A stretch of DNA of 64,000 nt. It comes from Dyadobacter sp. CY312. Lineage in GTDB: Bacteria > Bacteroidota > Bacteroidia > Cytophagales > Spirosomataceae. The translations under genes and the position numbers were made by a program. Each line of letters opens with the position of its first letter. The stretch's first letter is position 1. A model generated the notes under the pieces. That model searched no databases, was not told the DNA's origin, and worked only from the letters and a program-made list of their open reading frames with translations. Positions 8,164 through 16,603 of this stretch are shown one piece after another. Location: assembly GCF_021390535.1 (NCBI RefSeq), contig NZ_JAJUXG010000021.1:1-64000 (forward strand), written 5' to 3'.

Positions 8164-11100
8164 TCATCCCCCCTTTTTCGACAGAAATTTCTTATCCAGA
8201 GAATCCCTCATGGTAGAGTCAATAGGGACGTAAGGGATTTTTAATGCCGGTTTGGGCATGGGTATAAATCGGTTGAAGCTATGCGTAAACTGCATACTGA
8301 ATCCACCTGTTGTCACGGTATTGCTTAGAGTGAACGGATTTTGAATGTTACGGTTATAAGCCTTCATCCTAACCGAACCTTTCGGATTGAGCCAATATTC
8401 CAACGTCCACTCGCCCAACAAACTTGCAGCATCGTATTGGGCTGCTGTGCCGGCTGTGCCATTACTGATCCGGCCATCGCGGGTTACGCGGAAGCGATCA
8501 TTCAGGAAACGATAGGAAAACCGTAATTGAAGATTGGTCAGTGCATTCTGGTCAAGGGAAAGACCGGAAACACCCACTTCCAGATTCTCGTTGATACCAG
8601 ATGCCCACCGGCTGATCTGGTTCGATACGAGTTCGCTGATGCTATTTCCAAGAATATTATTGTTGGCAGAAGCAAGGCTACTTTCCGGCTGCAACTGATT
8701 GATCACAAGTAAGCTACTTACTTGCCGGCTTAGTTCCTGTTCGTCGGAACGGAGTTTATTTTCAAAGGCTTCAAGCTGTCCTCTTACATTGTTGAGTGAC
8801 GGATTTTCCAAGATTTTAAGATCATATCTGATCTGTGGGGACATCAGTCTGTCCGACAAGCCAATCGTAACTTCTACCGGATAACGGCGATTCAGGTTCT
8901 CGAATTGTTTGTTGTCGCTGGTTGTATTCGGAAGTACCCCAAGCAAGGAAACCAGTTGTGTATAACCCGCTTTCACATCCAGCATAGCGCCATAAGGATC
9001 ACCCGACCACACAATGCGACTTCCCGGTTTGATGTTAAACTTCTTGTTAATTACGTTTTGAAGCGTGAAGTTGTAATCTCCCTTGTCAATTTCGTAGGTA
9101 CCCGTCATTGTGAAGTCACCCTGCGTATCAATATTAAGATTCAGCCTGCCGCTTCCGTTGGCTCTGATGATATCACCCGTTTGTCGGTCGAAAATAATTT
9201 CGCAGGCTGCGTCAGGTGTCAGGTTAAAGTTAAAATCCATCTTTATACCTCCTGAAACCTGTTTTCTGGCAATTTGTGTAGATTGCAAAGTGCTGTCAAA
9301 CTTGGGCTGCTGGCTTACAAACTGAATGTAGTCCTGGGTTGCAACTTCGGTGGCGCCATCAAGCGGGATGTATATTTTGGTGCCTTTGTTACTGGTCACG
9401 TTGGCCTCAATATTCATGTTATCAATAGGACCATACACAGCCACCGGGCCGGTAACATACGCTGTTCCGTAAAAGGTATCGTTGTCCTTGGCTACTGTAT
9501 TCAGGATTTTAAAGTTACGGAGATCAGCATTGAAACCCATGGTGAAATACTTAAATCCTTCATGAAAAACACCGCCTCTCAGCGTCGCCGTATTGCCATC
9601 CTGATCAGTAAGCAGTATATTATTTCCGCTGATTTCACTTTCACTAAACGTTATTATATCGCTGAAAGTGAATACCGATTGCAGATAGTCAAACTTCATG
9701 CGGCCTTTATCAACCGCCAACGAGCCTTCCAGTACCGGTGCATTTACAGTACCTTTAATCATAACTGATCCCTGCGCTTTTCCGCTCACGTCGGAAATAA
9801 GTCCTTCGGCAAATGGTTCAATGGCCTTGAAATCAACCTGGCTGAAAATGGCTTTCAGGTCCAATGTGTTCGCAGCCAGCTTTGGCCGGTATAAGCCTGT
9901 CAGACTGAAAACTTTTGTGGCGTTTTTACTGAGCTCCGCGTCGATTTCAAGCTGACTTCTTTCTGTATCCCAGTCTCCCGTTCCTGCAAAATTCCCAAAC
10001 TCGTACTGAGCGTATCCAAGACTCTCGACATTGAAGCTGGCATCCAGTGCAATGTTGTTATATGCATTTTTAATTTTTGCGGTACCATCCATAATACCTG
10101 CGATTTTGGTATTCAAGACGGTGTTAAGCGTATTGAGTTTGAAATTTCGGATATCCAGAACAAGGCTCTTCGACGGATCCTGAGAAACCGTTCCATTGAC
10201 AGTAAGCCGTTGCTTGCCGCTGACAAGGCCCAGATTGCTAAAATTGACATCCGTACCAACAATGGAGATCAGACTTTCCGACGGTACGTTCCATTGTTCG
10301 TCGAGCAGATTAAGCTGAGACTTTTTAAAACTGATATCCAGACCAGCTGGCAAAAACCGAATTTCGCCTCCCATATTGGCACGGTTGGTACTGCTTACCT
10401 GCCTGATATCTCCATTGAAATCGATGTGGTCAACATCCCAGGTGCCTTCCAGTTCCAGTTTTTCGGTCGGGACGAGGGCACTCATTTTTTGTTGGGCAGA
10501 GGTTACTAGTGCGGATGCGAGTACTTCCGCGCTGTTCACGAATTTGGAGGTGGTGACATCCACTACCGAATTCACAAACTGATTATTACCATATTTAAGT
10601 GTATCAGCAGAAGCCGTCAGCGTTAAAAAAGAGGTATTGTCCATTTTGAAAAAACCTTCCGCTTTTGCACCTCTGGATACATAAATATCAGGACTGATGA
10701 ATGCCAGAAAACGGGACAGATTCCTCGTTTCCAATTCGTAATCTATTTCATAATTGTTTCTTACAAGCTGAATAGGCTTGTTGGCATAATAAGCCTTCCT
10801 GTTTGCTTCATTGTCAAGGAAATAGAGCTTGTATTCCTGCAAAACCTTACTGAGATCTTTCCAGGCAACGGTGGGCAGAAAGTCACCTTTTAGTTTTGCA
10901 GTTAAAAATTCACTTTCCAGTTGAATTGTGCGCTGATCCTGCAATTGGGTAGAAGAAAGAACCAGTGTATCTATCACCAGATTTCGTTCGTTTTTTGTCG
11001 TTACCAAATACGTGTTTAGCAGTTTTGCATCTCCAATGAGCTCATCAATGGTGTTTCCGGCAAGCTTTACGTCCAGTTCGGTTCTCACGGTAATTGAATC

Positions 11101-12738
11101 CTTAATGAAGCCCAGCGCCTGCAAATTCGCTTTTTCTATGATTCCCTGAACGTCAAAATGATTTTTGGGTTTGGAAAGATCAAACTCACCATCCAGGTTC
11201 ACCACCAGATTAGAGTCCCGAGTGCTTACATGGCCATTAAAATACTGATTTTGAATATTGCCTTTTAGCTTGATATTCCGGTAGTCGTAATTTCTGAATC
11301 CAATACGACTTACCAGCGCATCCATATTCCCGGAAGCGAACTGAAGTTCCAATCCCTTACCGAATATTTTTCCGTCAAAATCGAGTTTTTGCCAGTTGTC
11401 AGAATCATTTATTAAAGTACCAAGTTCAAAGTCCGAGGCCGTAACTTTGCCTGAATAAGTGGTCGATTTCGCATCATCAATGTGAAAAACAAGATCGCCG
11501 GATAATTTCCCGAGCGCTGAGGAAACATCTGCATCAACCGCAAAATCTTCAAGTGTTCCTTTAAAAGTCCCGTCTAACAGCGTAAGTCCAAATTTTTCAA
11601 GAGCTTCATGTTTGTCCCATTCCGGATAATACTGAACAATATCTTCCGGCATCACTTTGGAGAGCGACAAACGGATGTCCATTACGCAGCCTTCGATTTG
11701 GGGTAGCCCTTTGAAGCCAATATCACCAAGTAAGCGACTGCTTTTACCAAAGTGAATATCTGAGTTCGACAACATGAAATCATCGACTTTACCATTAAAA
11801 TCCCCGGAAACTTGCCAGGTTTCGTTAAGCGCGTCTACATACTCAGAAAACAAACCGAGATCGCGGGAGCTGATTGTGCTTCCTATCAAATGGCCTTTGA
11901 GATATACCTTATGGTTGAAATCCCCAAGTTCGCCGGAACGGTTGTAATGAAAGGATATCTGGTCTTTCAAATGAGAATCTCCAATGTGAGCGTCCAGCTC
12001 ATGCAACTCCATTTTTTTCTGACAGAATAGAAAACGTGTGTCCAGACCTTTCACATTCAGACCTGTTTGCTTGTCTATCATTTTCAGGTCTTTACCCAGA
12101 AAGGAAATGGTGTCGCCCTGTACCAGAAAATCTTTTAGCTCACCGTTCAGCTTTGTAAGTTGGAAATGAGAGTAGTCGAATACACGCGCTCCCTTTCGTT
12201 TTACCTGTCGGGGATCGTCGTAGCTGAATTTCCCGTCCGTGATACGTGATTTTCCTATTGTAAATGGGGTGTTGTTTTCCGGCGCGTTGGGAGGACGGCG
12301 TACTTTGGGAGCTGTCAGTTCATTTATTTTTTCAATAAATCCGTCAATGTTTAAGTAGCCCGATTCAGGGATAACGCGCAGATGAACGTCCGGTTGATAG
12401 ACATTTACTTCGTCAAGATGGATTTCGCGGGAAGAATTTTCAATGATATTGCCCACATTGAGATTGACATCAATGCGACCGACGTCGATCATCCGGAGCT
12501 GGCTGGTGTCCTTTACCGAAATGCCTTCAAGCGAAACGACGTCAAACCATTTGATATTAACACGCTCAATGGTAATGGGATAGCCAAGCGCTTTTGATAC
12601 TCTTTCTGTGGCAGTTTGTACGGCGAAGGTCTGTACGGAAGGAAGCTGAAGAGCAATCGTAGCAATCCCCAGCGCTAAAAGCGCAAAGATCAGGATTACA
12701 ACAAAACTGTTGATGACTACCTTCAGGAATCGTAACAT
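8164..12738 (-). CDS. TamB-like translocation/assembly module protein
   Basis: A 1524-residue AsmA/TamB-family protein. Residues 7-30 form an N-terminal membrane anchor (VVILIFALLALGIATIAL), followed by a very long beta-rich body as expected for a repeating beta-groove that bridges the periplasm. The C-terminal third carries the TamB (DUF490) domain, with stretches such as GDYNFTLQNVINKKFNIKPG and a final beta-barrel-like segment. Known relatives help insert outer-membrane proteins or move phospholipids between membranes. It is divergent from tsaD, an arrangement common in Bacteroidota. The family is clear; whether its cargo is protein or lipid is not shown here. Confidence 0.9.
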   Translation of the reverse strand: MLRFLKVVINSFVVILIFALLALGIATIALQLPSVQTFAVQTATERVSKALGYPITIERVNIKWFDVVSLEGISVKDTSQLRMIDVGRIDVNLNVGNIIENSSREIHLDEVNVYQPDVHLRVIPESGYLNIDGFIEKINELTAPKVRRPPNAPENNTPFTIGKSRITDGKFSYDDPRQVKRKGARVFDYSHFQLTKLNGELKDFLVQGDTISFLGKDLKMIDKQTGLNVKGLDTRFLFCQKKMELHELDAHIGDSHLKDQISFHYNRSGELGDFNHKVYLKGHLIGSTISSRDLGLFSEYVDALNETWQVSGDFNGKVDDFMLSNSDIHFGKSSRLLGDIGFKGLPQIEGCVMDIRLSLSKVMPEDIVQYYPEWDKHEALEKFGLTLLDGTFKGTLEDFAVDADVSSALGKLSGDLVFHIDDAKSTTYSGKVTASDFELGTLINDSDNWQKLDFDGKIFGKGLELQFASGNMDALVSRIGFRNYDYRNIKLKGNIQNQYFNGHVSTRDSNLVVNLDGEFDLSKPKNHFDVQGIIEKANLQALGFIKDSITVRTELDVKLAGNTIDELIGDAKLLNTYLVTTKNERNLVIDTLVLSSTQLQDQRTIQLESEFLTAKLKGDFLPTVAWKDLSKVLQEYKLYFLDNEANRKAYYANKPIQLVRNNYEIDYELETRNLSRFLAFISPDIYVSRGAKAEGFFKMDNTSFLTLTASADTLKYGNNQFVNSVVDVTTSKFVNSAEVLASALVTSAQQKMSALVPTEKLELEGTWDVDHIDFNGDIRQVSSTNRANMGGEIRFLPAGLDISFKKSQLNLLDEQWNVPSESLISIVGTDVNFSNLGLVSGKQRLTVNGTVSQDPSKSLVLDIRNFKLNTLNTVLNTKIAGIMDGTAKIKNAYNNIALDASFNVESLGYAQYEFGNFAGTGDWDTERSQLEIDAELSKNATKVFSLTGLYRPKLAANTLDLKAIFSQVDFKAIEPFAEGLISDVSGKAQGSVMIKGTVNAPVLEGSLAVDKGRMKFDYLQSVFTFSDIITFSESEISGNNILLTDQDGNTATLRGGVFHEGFKYFTMGFNADLRNFKILNTVAKDNDTFYGTAYVTGPVAVYGPIDNMNIEANVTSNKGTKIYIPLDGATEVATQDYIQFVSQQPKFDSTLQSTQIARKQVSGGIKMDFNFNLTPDAACEIIFDRQTGDIIRANGSGRLNLNIDTQGDFTMTGTYEIDKGDYNFTLQNVINKKFNIKPGSRIVWSGDPYGAMLDVKAGYTQLVSLLGVLPNTTSDNKQFENLNRRYPVEVTIGLSDRLMSPQIRYDLKILENPSLNNVRGQLEAFENKLRSDEQELSRQVSSLLVINQLQPESSLASANNNILGNSISELVSNQISRWASGINENLEVGVSGLSLDQNALTNLQLRFSYRFLNDRFRVTRDGRISNGTAGTAAQYDAASLLGEWTLEYWLNPKGSVRMKAYNRNIQNPFTLSNTVTTGGFSMQFTHSFNRFIPMPKPALKIPYVPIDSTMRDSLDKKFLSKKGG

Positions 12739-12865
12739 ATATCTTTACCGGACCATGCCGGGGTATTTCTATCTATTAATTGACATTCAACATTATAGTA
12801 ATTCTGTAACACGGAATGTAAAGGTTGCCCAAATGCCTGTCAGGAATTAATCACGCGTAATTGAC

Positions 12866-12873
12866 TATTTTTG
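12866..12873 (+). promoter_or_regulatory. candidate -7 box upstream of tsaD
   Basis: TATTTTTG fits TAnnTTTG and sits 18 bp before the tsaD ATG. This would give a very short leader. No TTG lies at the expected -33 distance, so support is weak. Confidence 0.35.
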
Positions 12874-12891
12874 CAAATATTTTTAAAACGT

Positions 12892-13890
12892 ATGAACATT
12901 CTTGCCATCGAATCGTCTTGCGACGAAACCTCAGCAGCCGTGATAACTAACGGAAAAATTTGCTCTAATGTTGTTGCCACACAGCTCATTCACACACAGT
13001 ATGGAGGCGTTGTTCCTGAGCTTGCTTCGCGTGCTCACCAGCAACACATTCTGCCTGTGGTGGATAAGGCATTGACTGATGCAAAAGTAACAAAAAAAGA
13101 CCTTGATGCCATTGCTTTTACCAAAGGACCTGGTTTGTTAGGTGCGTTGCTTGTTGGAACTTCGTTTGCCAAGTCCATGGCAATGGGGCTCAATATTCCA
13201 TTGATCGACGTAAATCACATGCAGGCGCATGTTTTGGCGCATTTTATTGAAGAACCAAGGCCTAAATTTCCATTTCTCTGCCTCACGGTTAGTGGCGGAC
13301 ACACGCAAATTGTAAAGGTTTCAGGACCGCTTGAAATGCAAATTATTGGAGAAACCAAGGACGATGCAGTAGGGGAGGCTTTTGACAAAACGGCAAAACT
13401 TCTGGATTTGCCCTATCCCGGCGGTCCGCTCATCGACAAATATGCCCGTGAAGGAAACCCGATGGCTTATGCATTTCCTTTACCTGAAATGCCCGGACTG
13501 GATTTCTCTTTCAGTGGGATTAAAACTTCATTCATGTATTTCCTGCAAAAACAGGTGCGTGAGAATCCGAATTTTATCACTGAAAATCTCAAAGATATTT
13601 GCGCAAGCATACAGTTCACACTCGTGAACATCCTTTTGAAAAAACTAAAAAAAGCAGCCAAAGAAACGGGGATAAAGGAGATTGCAATTGCCGGTGGTGT
13701 TTCTGCCAATTCCGGATTGCGTACTTCGATTATGGAATTGGGCGAAAAATTGGGCTGGAAAGTATATATTCCTGAATTTGAATACTGCACCGACAATGCG
13801 GCAATGATTGCGATGGCCGCTCACTACAAATATCTGAACAGTGATTTTTGTGATCAGACTGTTAGTCCAGAAGCGAGAATGGAATTTTAG
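12892..13890 (+). CDS. tsaD: tRNA N6-threonylcarbamoyladenosine synthase subunit TsaD
   Basis: Transfers the threonylcarbamoyl group to A37 of ANN-decoding tRNAs together with TsaB and TsaE in the cytoplasm. The start is the ATG at 12892, giving 332 residues and the canonical opening MNILAIESSCDETS; an in-frame TTG at 12871 is unlikely. The metal-binding histidines are H109 and H113 in NHMQAH, the third ligand is D301 in CTDNAAMIA, and the ATP-binding GGVSANSGLR motif is present. Length matches the family. It is divergent from the TamB-like gene and convergent with the ABC ATPase gene. Confidence 0.97.
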   Translation: MNILAIESSCDETSAAVITNGKICSNVVATQLIHTQYGGVVPELASRAHQQHILPVVDKALTDAKVTKKDLDAIAFTKGPGLLGALLVGTSFAKSMAMGLNIPLIDVNHMQAHVLAHFIEEPRPKFPFLCLTVSGGHTQIVKVSGPLEMQIIGETKDDAVGEAFDKTAKLLDLPYPGGPLIDKYAREGNPMAYAFPLPEMPGLDFSFSGIKTSFMYFLQKQVRENPNFITENLKDICASIQFTLVNILLKKLKKAAKETGIKEIAIAGGVSANSGLRTSIMELGEKLGWKVYIPEFEYCTDNAAMIAMAAHYKYLNSDFCDQTVSPEARMEF

Positions 13891-13947
13891 ATTCAGTTGA
13901 AACCGTTCAGGCAAGAGATATAAAAGAGAAGTATCAGAATTGTTTTT

Positions 13948-13985
13948 AGTGCCGTAGGGAAGCAATGTTGCTTCCCTACGGCACT
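13948..13985. terminator. perfect 18-bp palindrome between convergent genes
   Basis: Bases 13948-13965 are exactly complementary to 13968-13985, leaving only two unpaired bases between the arms. It lies between the convergent tsaD and ABC ATPase genes, where a bidirectional terminator is expected. No clear T run follows on either strand, so it might instead be a palindromic repeat of the CTACGG type also seen near 7971. Confidence 0.5.
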
Positions 13986-14098
13986 TCGATTTATCGGGTA
14001 ATTTTTTATCTACCGATGTTTCATGCCTCCGGGATTTTGTGTCAATTACGTTTCCTGATAACGTATCTACTGATCACACTTTTTACCACAGAGCAGAA

Positions 14099-15601
14099 TT
14101 AATCTGCAACTACATTCCCCTTTTCCAGTTTCAGGTAATGTGTCACACAGGAAGGAATTTCGTGGGGGTAATGCGATACGTAAATCAGCGTTCGTTCGTC
14201 AGATTTACAAATTGCATTCACTACGGATTTGAAATATTCAATGGCATCTGCGTCCAGTCCCTGGCAAGGTTCGTCCAGAATGAGTAGCGGAGGGTTTTTA
14301 ACCAGCGCCCGCGACAACAAGACCATTCTTTGCTGCCCTTTTGAGAGCTGAGAGAAATCCTTTTCCAGTAATTCATGCACATGAAGGAGCTCTGCAACTT
14401 CATGTACCCGTTCAATCTGAACGTCTGTAAGTTTTTTGAAGAACACACCCGTTGCGTCAAAAAAACCGGATGCTATGGTTTTGAAAACCGTTGTGTTTCG
14501 TGGGAAGTACAAATGCAATTCCGGCGAAACGTGACCGATTTTTTGTTTGATATCCCAAATGGAAGCTCCAATTCCGCCTCGTTTTTTATCGAATAAATCA
14601 AAGTCATTGGCGAAACGTTGTGGATTGTCGGCGGTAAGAATGCTTAATAAGGTTGATTTACCGGAACCGTTTGCGCCAGACAGTGCCCATTTTTCACCTT
14701 TTCGGATCTTCCAGTTTACATTGTTCAGGATTTGCTCATTACCATATTTTACATTGATGTTTCTGAGATTTAGTGCAAACTCAAAATCTGTAAAGGAAGG
14801 CTGTCCAAAATGCAGCAGTTTGGCATCATCAGGCTGAGGCAATTGTTGTGTTGCCGTTTCCTGATTTTTATAGGCATCTAACTTAGAGGTGCGTACCAGG
14901 TGACCTTCGCTCAATTCGGCTACATGTGTGATGCATGAAGGGATTTCTGTTGCCGGAGTAGCCATAATGATGATGACACCGGAAGCAGAAAGTTCGCTCA
15001 GTGCATTCCGCAATACTTCCCGTGAATGTACATCCAATCCGCTAAAAGCATTGTCGAGCAAAAGCACACGAGGATTTTTAAGCAATGATTTCGCCAGAAG
15101 CATTCTGCGCGTTTCACCATTGGAAAGTGTAACAAACGGGTGATCGAGCAAATGAGTTAGAGAAAGCAGCGCTGTAACTCGTTCCAGACTTTCCCCGCTT
15201 ACTTTGGAAGGCGCAAGGCTCACCGACTTGTCATCAATAGTGCCGACGGGTTTTAGCTGATTGGTCAGAATTGCCCGTAATGTTGGAGCGCGCTCGGCTT
15301 CGTAGGCATGGAACCGTTGCTGGTAATACTCTGCTCCGGCGTTTACAATTCTGTTAAAAGAATAATCGTTTGACACCAGTTCGACGGTTTCACGCAATGG
15401 CTCATCCCAGCTGTAATGTACGCTGCCTTTCCAAACCGGCCATTTCCCTGCAATAATATCCAGCAAAATTGTTTTTCCGGAACCATTAGGACCAATTATT
15501 GCCCAGTTTTCACCTGCCTGAATGTTTAGCGAAATGTCTGATAAAACAACAGAGTCATATTTGCGGACGGATACATTTTGGAGTGATATGGCGTAATTCA
15601 T
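14099..15601 (-). CDS. twin-cassette ABC ATPase (ModF-like)
   Basis: A 500-residue soluble protein made of two ABC ATPase domains with no membrane part. Domain 1 has Walker A GPNGSGKT (37-44) and signature LSNGE (159-163); domain 2 has Walker A GANGSGKS (308-315), signature LSKGQ (418-422) and Walker B LLILDE (E443). In domain 1 the catalytic Glu after Walker B is Asn (LLLDN, N184), and the switch-loop His of domain 2 (VSHYPHEIP) is Thr in domain 1 (MATPATEIP). Only one ATP site therefore looks fully catalytic. The layout resembles ModF/PhrA-type proteins, but no molybdate transporter is nearby and the role is unknown. Confidence 0.85.
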   Translation of the reverse strand: MNYAISLQNVSVRKYDSVVLSDISLNIQAGENWAIIGPNGSGKTILLDIIAGKWPVWKGSVHYSWDEPLRETVELVSNDYSFNRIVNAGAEYYQQRFHAYEAERAPTLRAILTNQLKPVGTIDDKSVSLAPSKVSGESLERVTALLSLTHLLDHPFVTLSNGETRRMLLAKSLLKNPRVLLLDNAFSGLDVHSREVLRNALSELSASGVIIIMATPATEIPSCITHVAELSEGHLVRTSKLDAYKNQETATQQLPQPDDAKLLHFGQPSFTDFEFALNLRNINVKYGNEQILNNVNWKIRKGEKWALSGANGSGKSTLLSILTADNPQRFANDFDLFDKKRGGIGASIWDIKQKIGHVSPELHLYFPRNTTVFKTIASGFFDATGVFFKKLTDVQIERVHEVAELLHVHELLEKDFSQLSKGQQRMVLLSRALVKNPPLLILDEPCQGLDADAIEYFKSVVNAICKSDERTLIYVSHYPHEIPSCVTHYLKLEKGNVVAD

Positions 15602-15689
15602 GCAGGAAGTAAATATTGTAATGAACCAGCTGAACTGGTTTTCGAATTCATAATTGCAAAGATTGAAAGATTGAACCGTACGGAAAAGA

Positions 15690-15719
15690 AAAAAGCACCT
15701 CTTTTAGGAGGTGCTTTTT
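15690..15719. terminator. intrinsic terminator after the DJ-1/PfpI gene
   Basis: A stem of GCACCTC with GAGGTGC extended by A/T pairs around a 6-nt loop, with a T run on each strand. It lies downstream of the minus-strand gene ending at 15823. Confidence 0.75.
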
Positions 15720-15822
15720 GAATACCGGTCAATTTTTGTTGCGTGAGTAGTGTTTTATGACCGGTTTTTTTTCATTCCGGATCTGATGGGCTCCTGAATG
15801 AAAATATCTTATAGCTGAACAC

Positions 15823-16389
15823 TTAGCTCAACTGGCTTACTTGTCTATCAACCAAATTAAATTCCTTGATGAGCTGGCTTGTAAATGAAGGCAGATCGTC
15901 GGCATTTCTGCTTGTAATAAGGCTGTTGTCCACAACCACCTGTTTATTGAGCCATATTGCACCGGCATTTTCCAGGTCTGTTCTGATCGTAGCGAACGAG
16001 GTAAGCTTGCGGCCTATTACCACGTCGGCGTCAATAAGTAATTGAGGTCCGTGGCAAATCGCTGCCACCGCTTTTCCAGCGTTAAAAAAAGATCTGACAA
16101 ATGCGATGGCATTTGGTTCGGCTCTTAAAGCATCCACGCTCATTACCCCGCCCGGCAACACCAATGCATCGTAATATTCAGCCCGTGCCATATTCAGAGG
16201 CACATCCACATGGTGATCGTGGCCCCAATCGACCCGATTCCAGCCTTTCACCAAATCTTTATTTGGAGAGATCACGTGAACGCAGGCTCCGTGTTGATTT
16301 AGTATTTTTCTGGGGCAGGTCATTTCCACCTGCTCAAATCCATCCGCAACCAGAATGGCGACTTTAAATGAATTCGATGAGTGTTCCAT
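15823..16389 (-). CDS. DJ-1/PfpI family protein
   Basis: A 188-residue cytoplasmic protein of the DJ-1/PfpI superfamily. The nucleophile elbow is AAICHGPQLLID with C112 followed by H113, and the conserved Glu that polarises the cysteine is probably E22 in FEQVEM. Relatives are called class I glutamine amidotransferase-like, intracellular protease or stress chaperone/deglycase; the true activity of the group is disputed, so I do not choose one. Length is typical. It is followed by its own terminator and preceded by the clpB terminator, so it appears monocistronic. Confidence 0.85.
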   Translation of the reverse strand: MEHSSNSFKVAILVADGFEQVEMTCPRKILNQHGACVHVISPNKDLVKGWNRVDWGHDHHVDVPLNMARAEYYDALVLPGGVMSVDALRAEPNAIAFVRSFFNAGKAVAAICHGPQLLIDADVVIGRKLTSFATIRTDLENAGAIWLNKQVVVDNSLITSRNADDLPSFTSQLIKEFNLVDRQVSQLS

Positions 16390-16550
16390 AGGATCGCGAT
16401 TGAATTAGTAAGGCATAATTATTTGTACAATAAATTGTACAATAATCATGCCAATTAGAAAATATAGCTTTATGACTTCGATTATGGAAAAGTTTGTAGA
16501 AGTGCGTACACAACTGTGTTTTAAGCGTCAGTATGACCTTTCTACACATA

Positions 16551-16588
16551 AAAAAACGGAGCACTCCTGAGAGCTGCTCCGTTTTTTT
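16551..16588. terminator. intrinsic terminator after clpB
   Basis: A 13-bp stem, AAAAAACGGAGCA paired with TGCTCCGTTTTTT, with an 11-nt loop. It lies 16 bp past the clpB stop and ends in a U tract on the minus strand. Confidence 0.8.
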
Positions 16589-16603
16589 AGAATTATTTTG
16601 AGA

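Noticed and set aside
14099-15601. ABC-F ribosome protection factor
   Set aside because: The protein lacks the long charged linker between the two cassettes that marks ABC-F proteins and has a degenerate first cassette; ModF-like fits better.
16364-16564. 66-codon frame upstream of the DJ-1/PfpI gene
   Set aside because: It overlaps the PfpI start, includes the clpB terminator arm and has no protein-like features.
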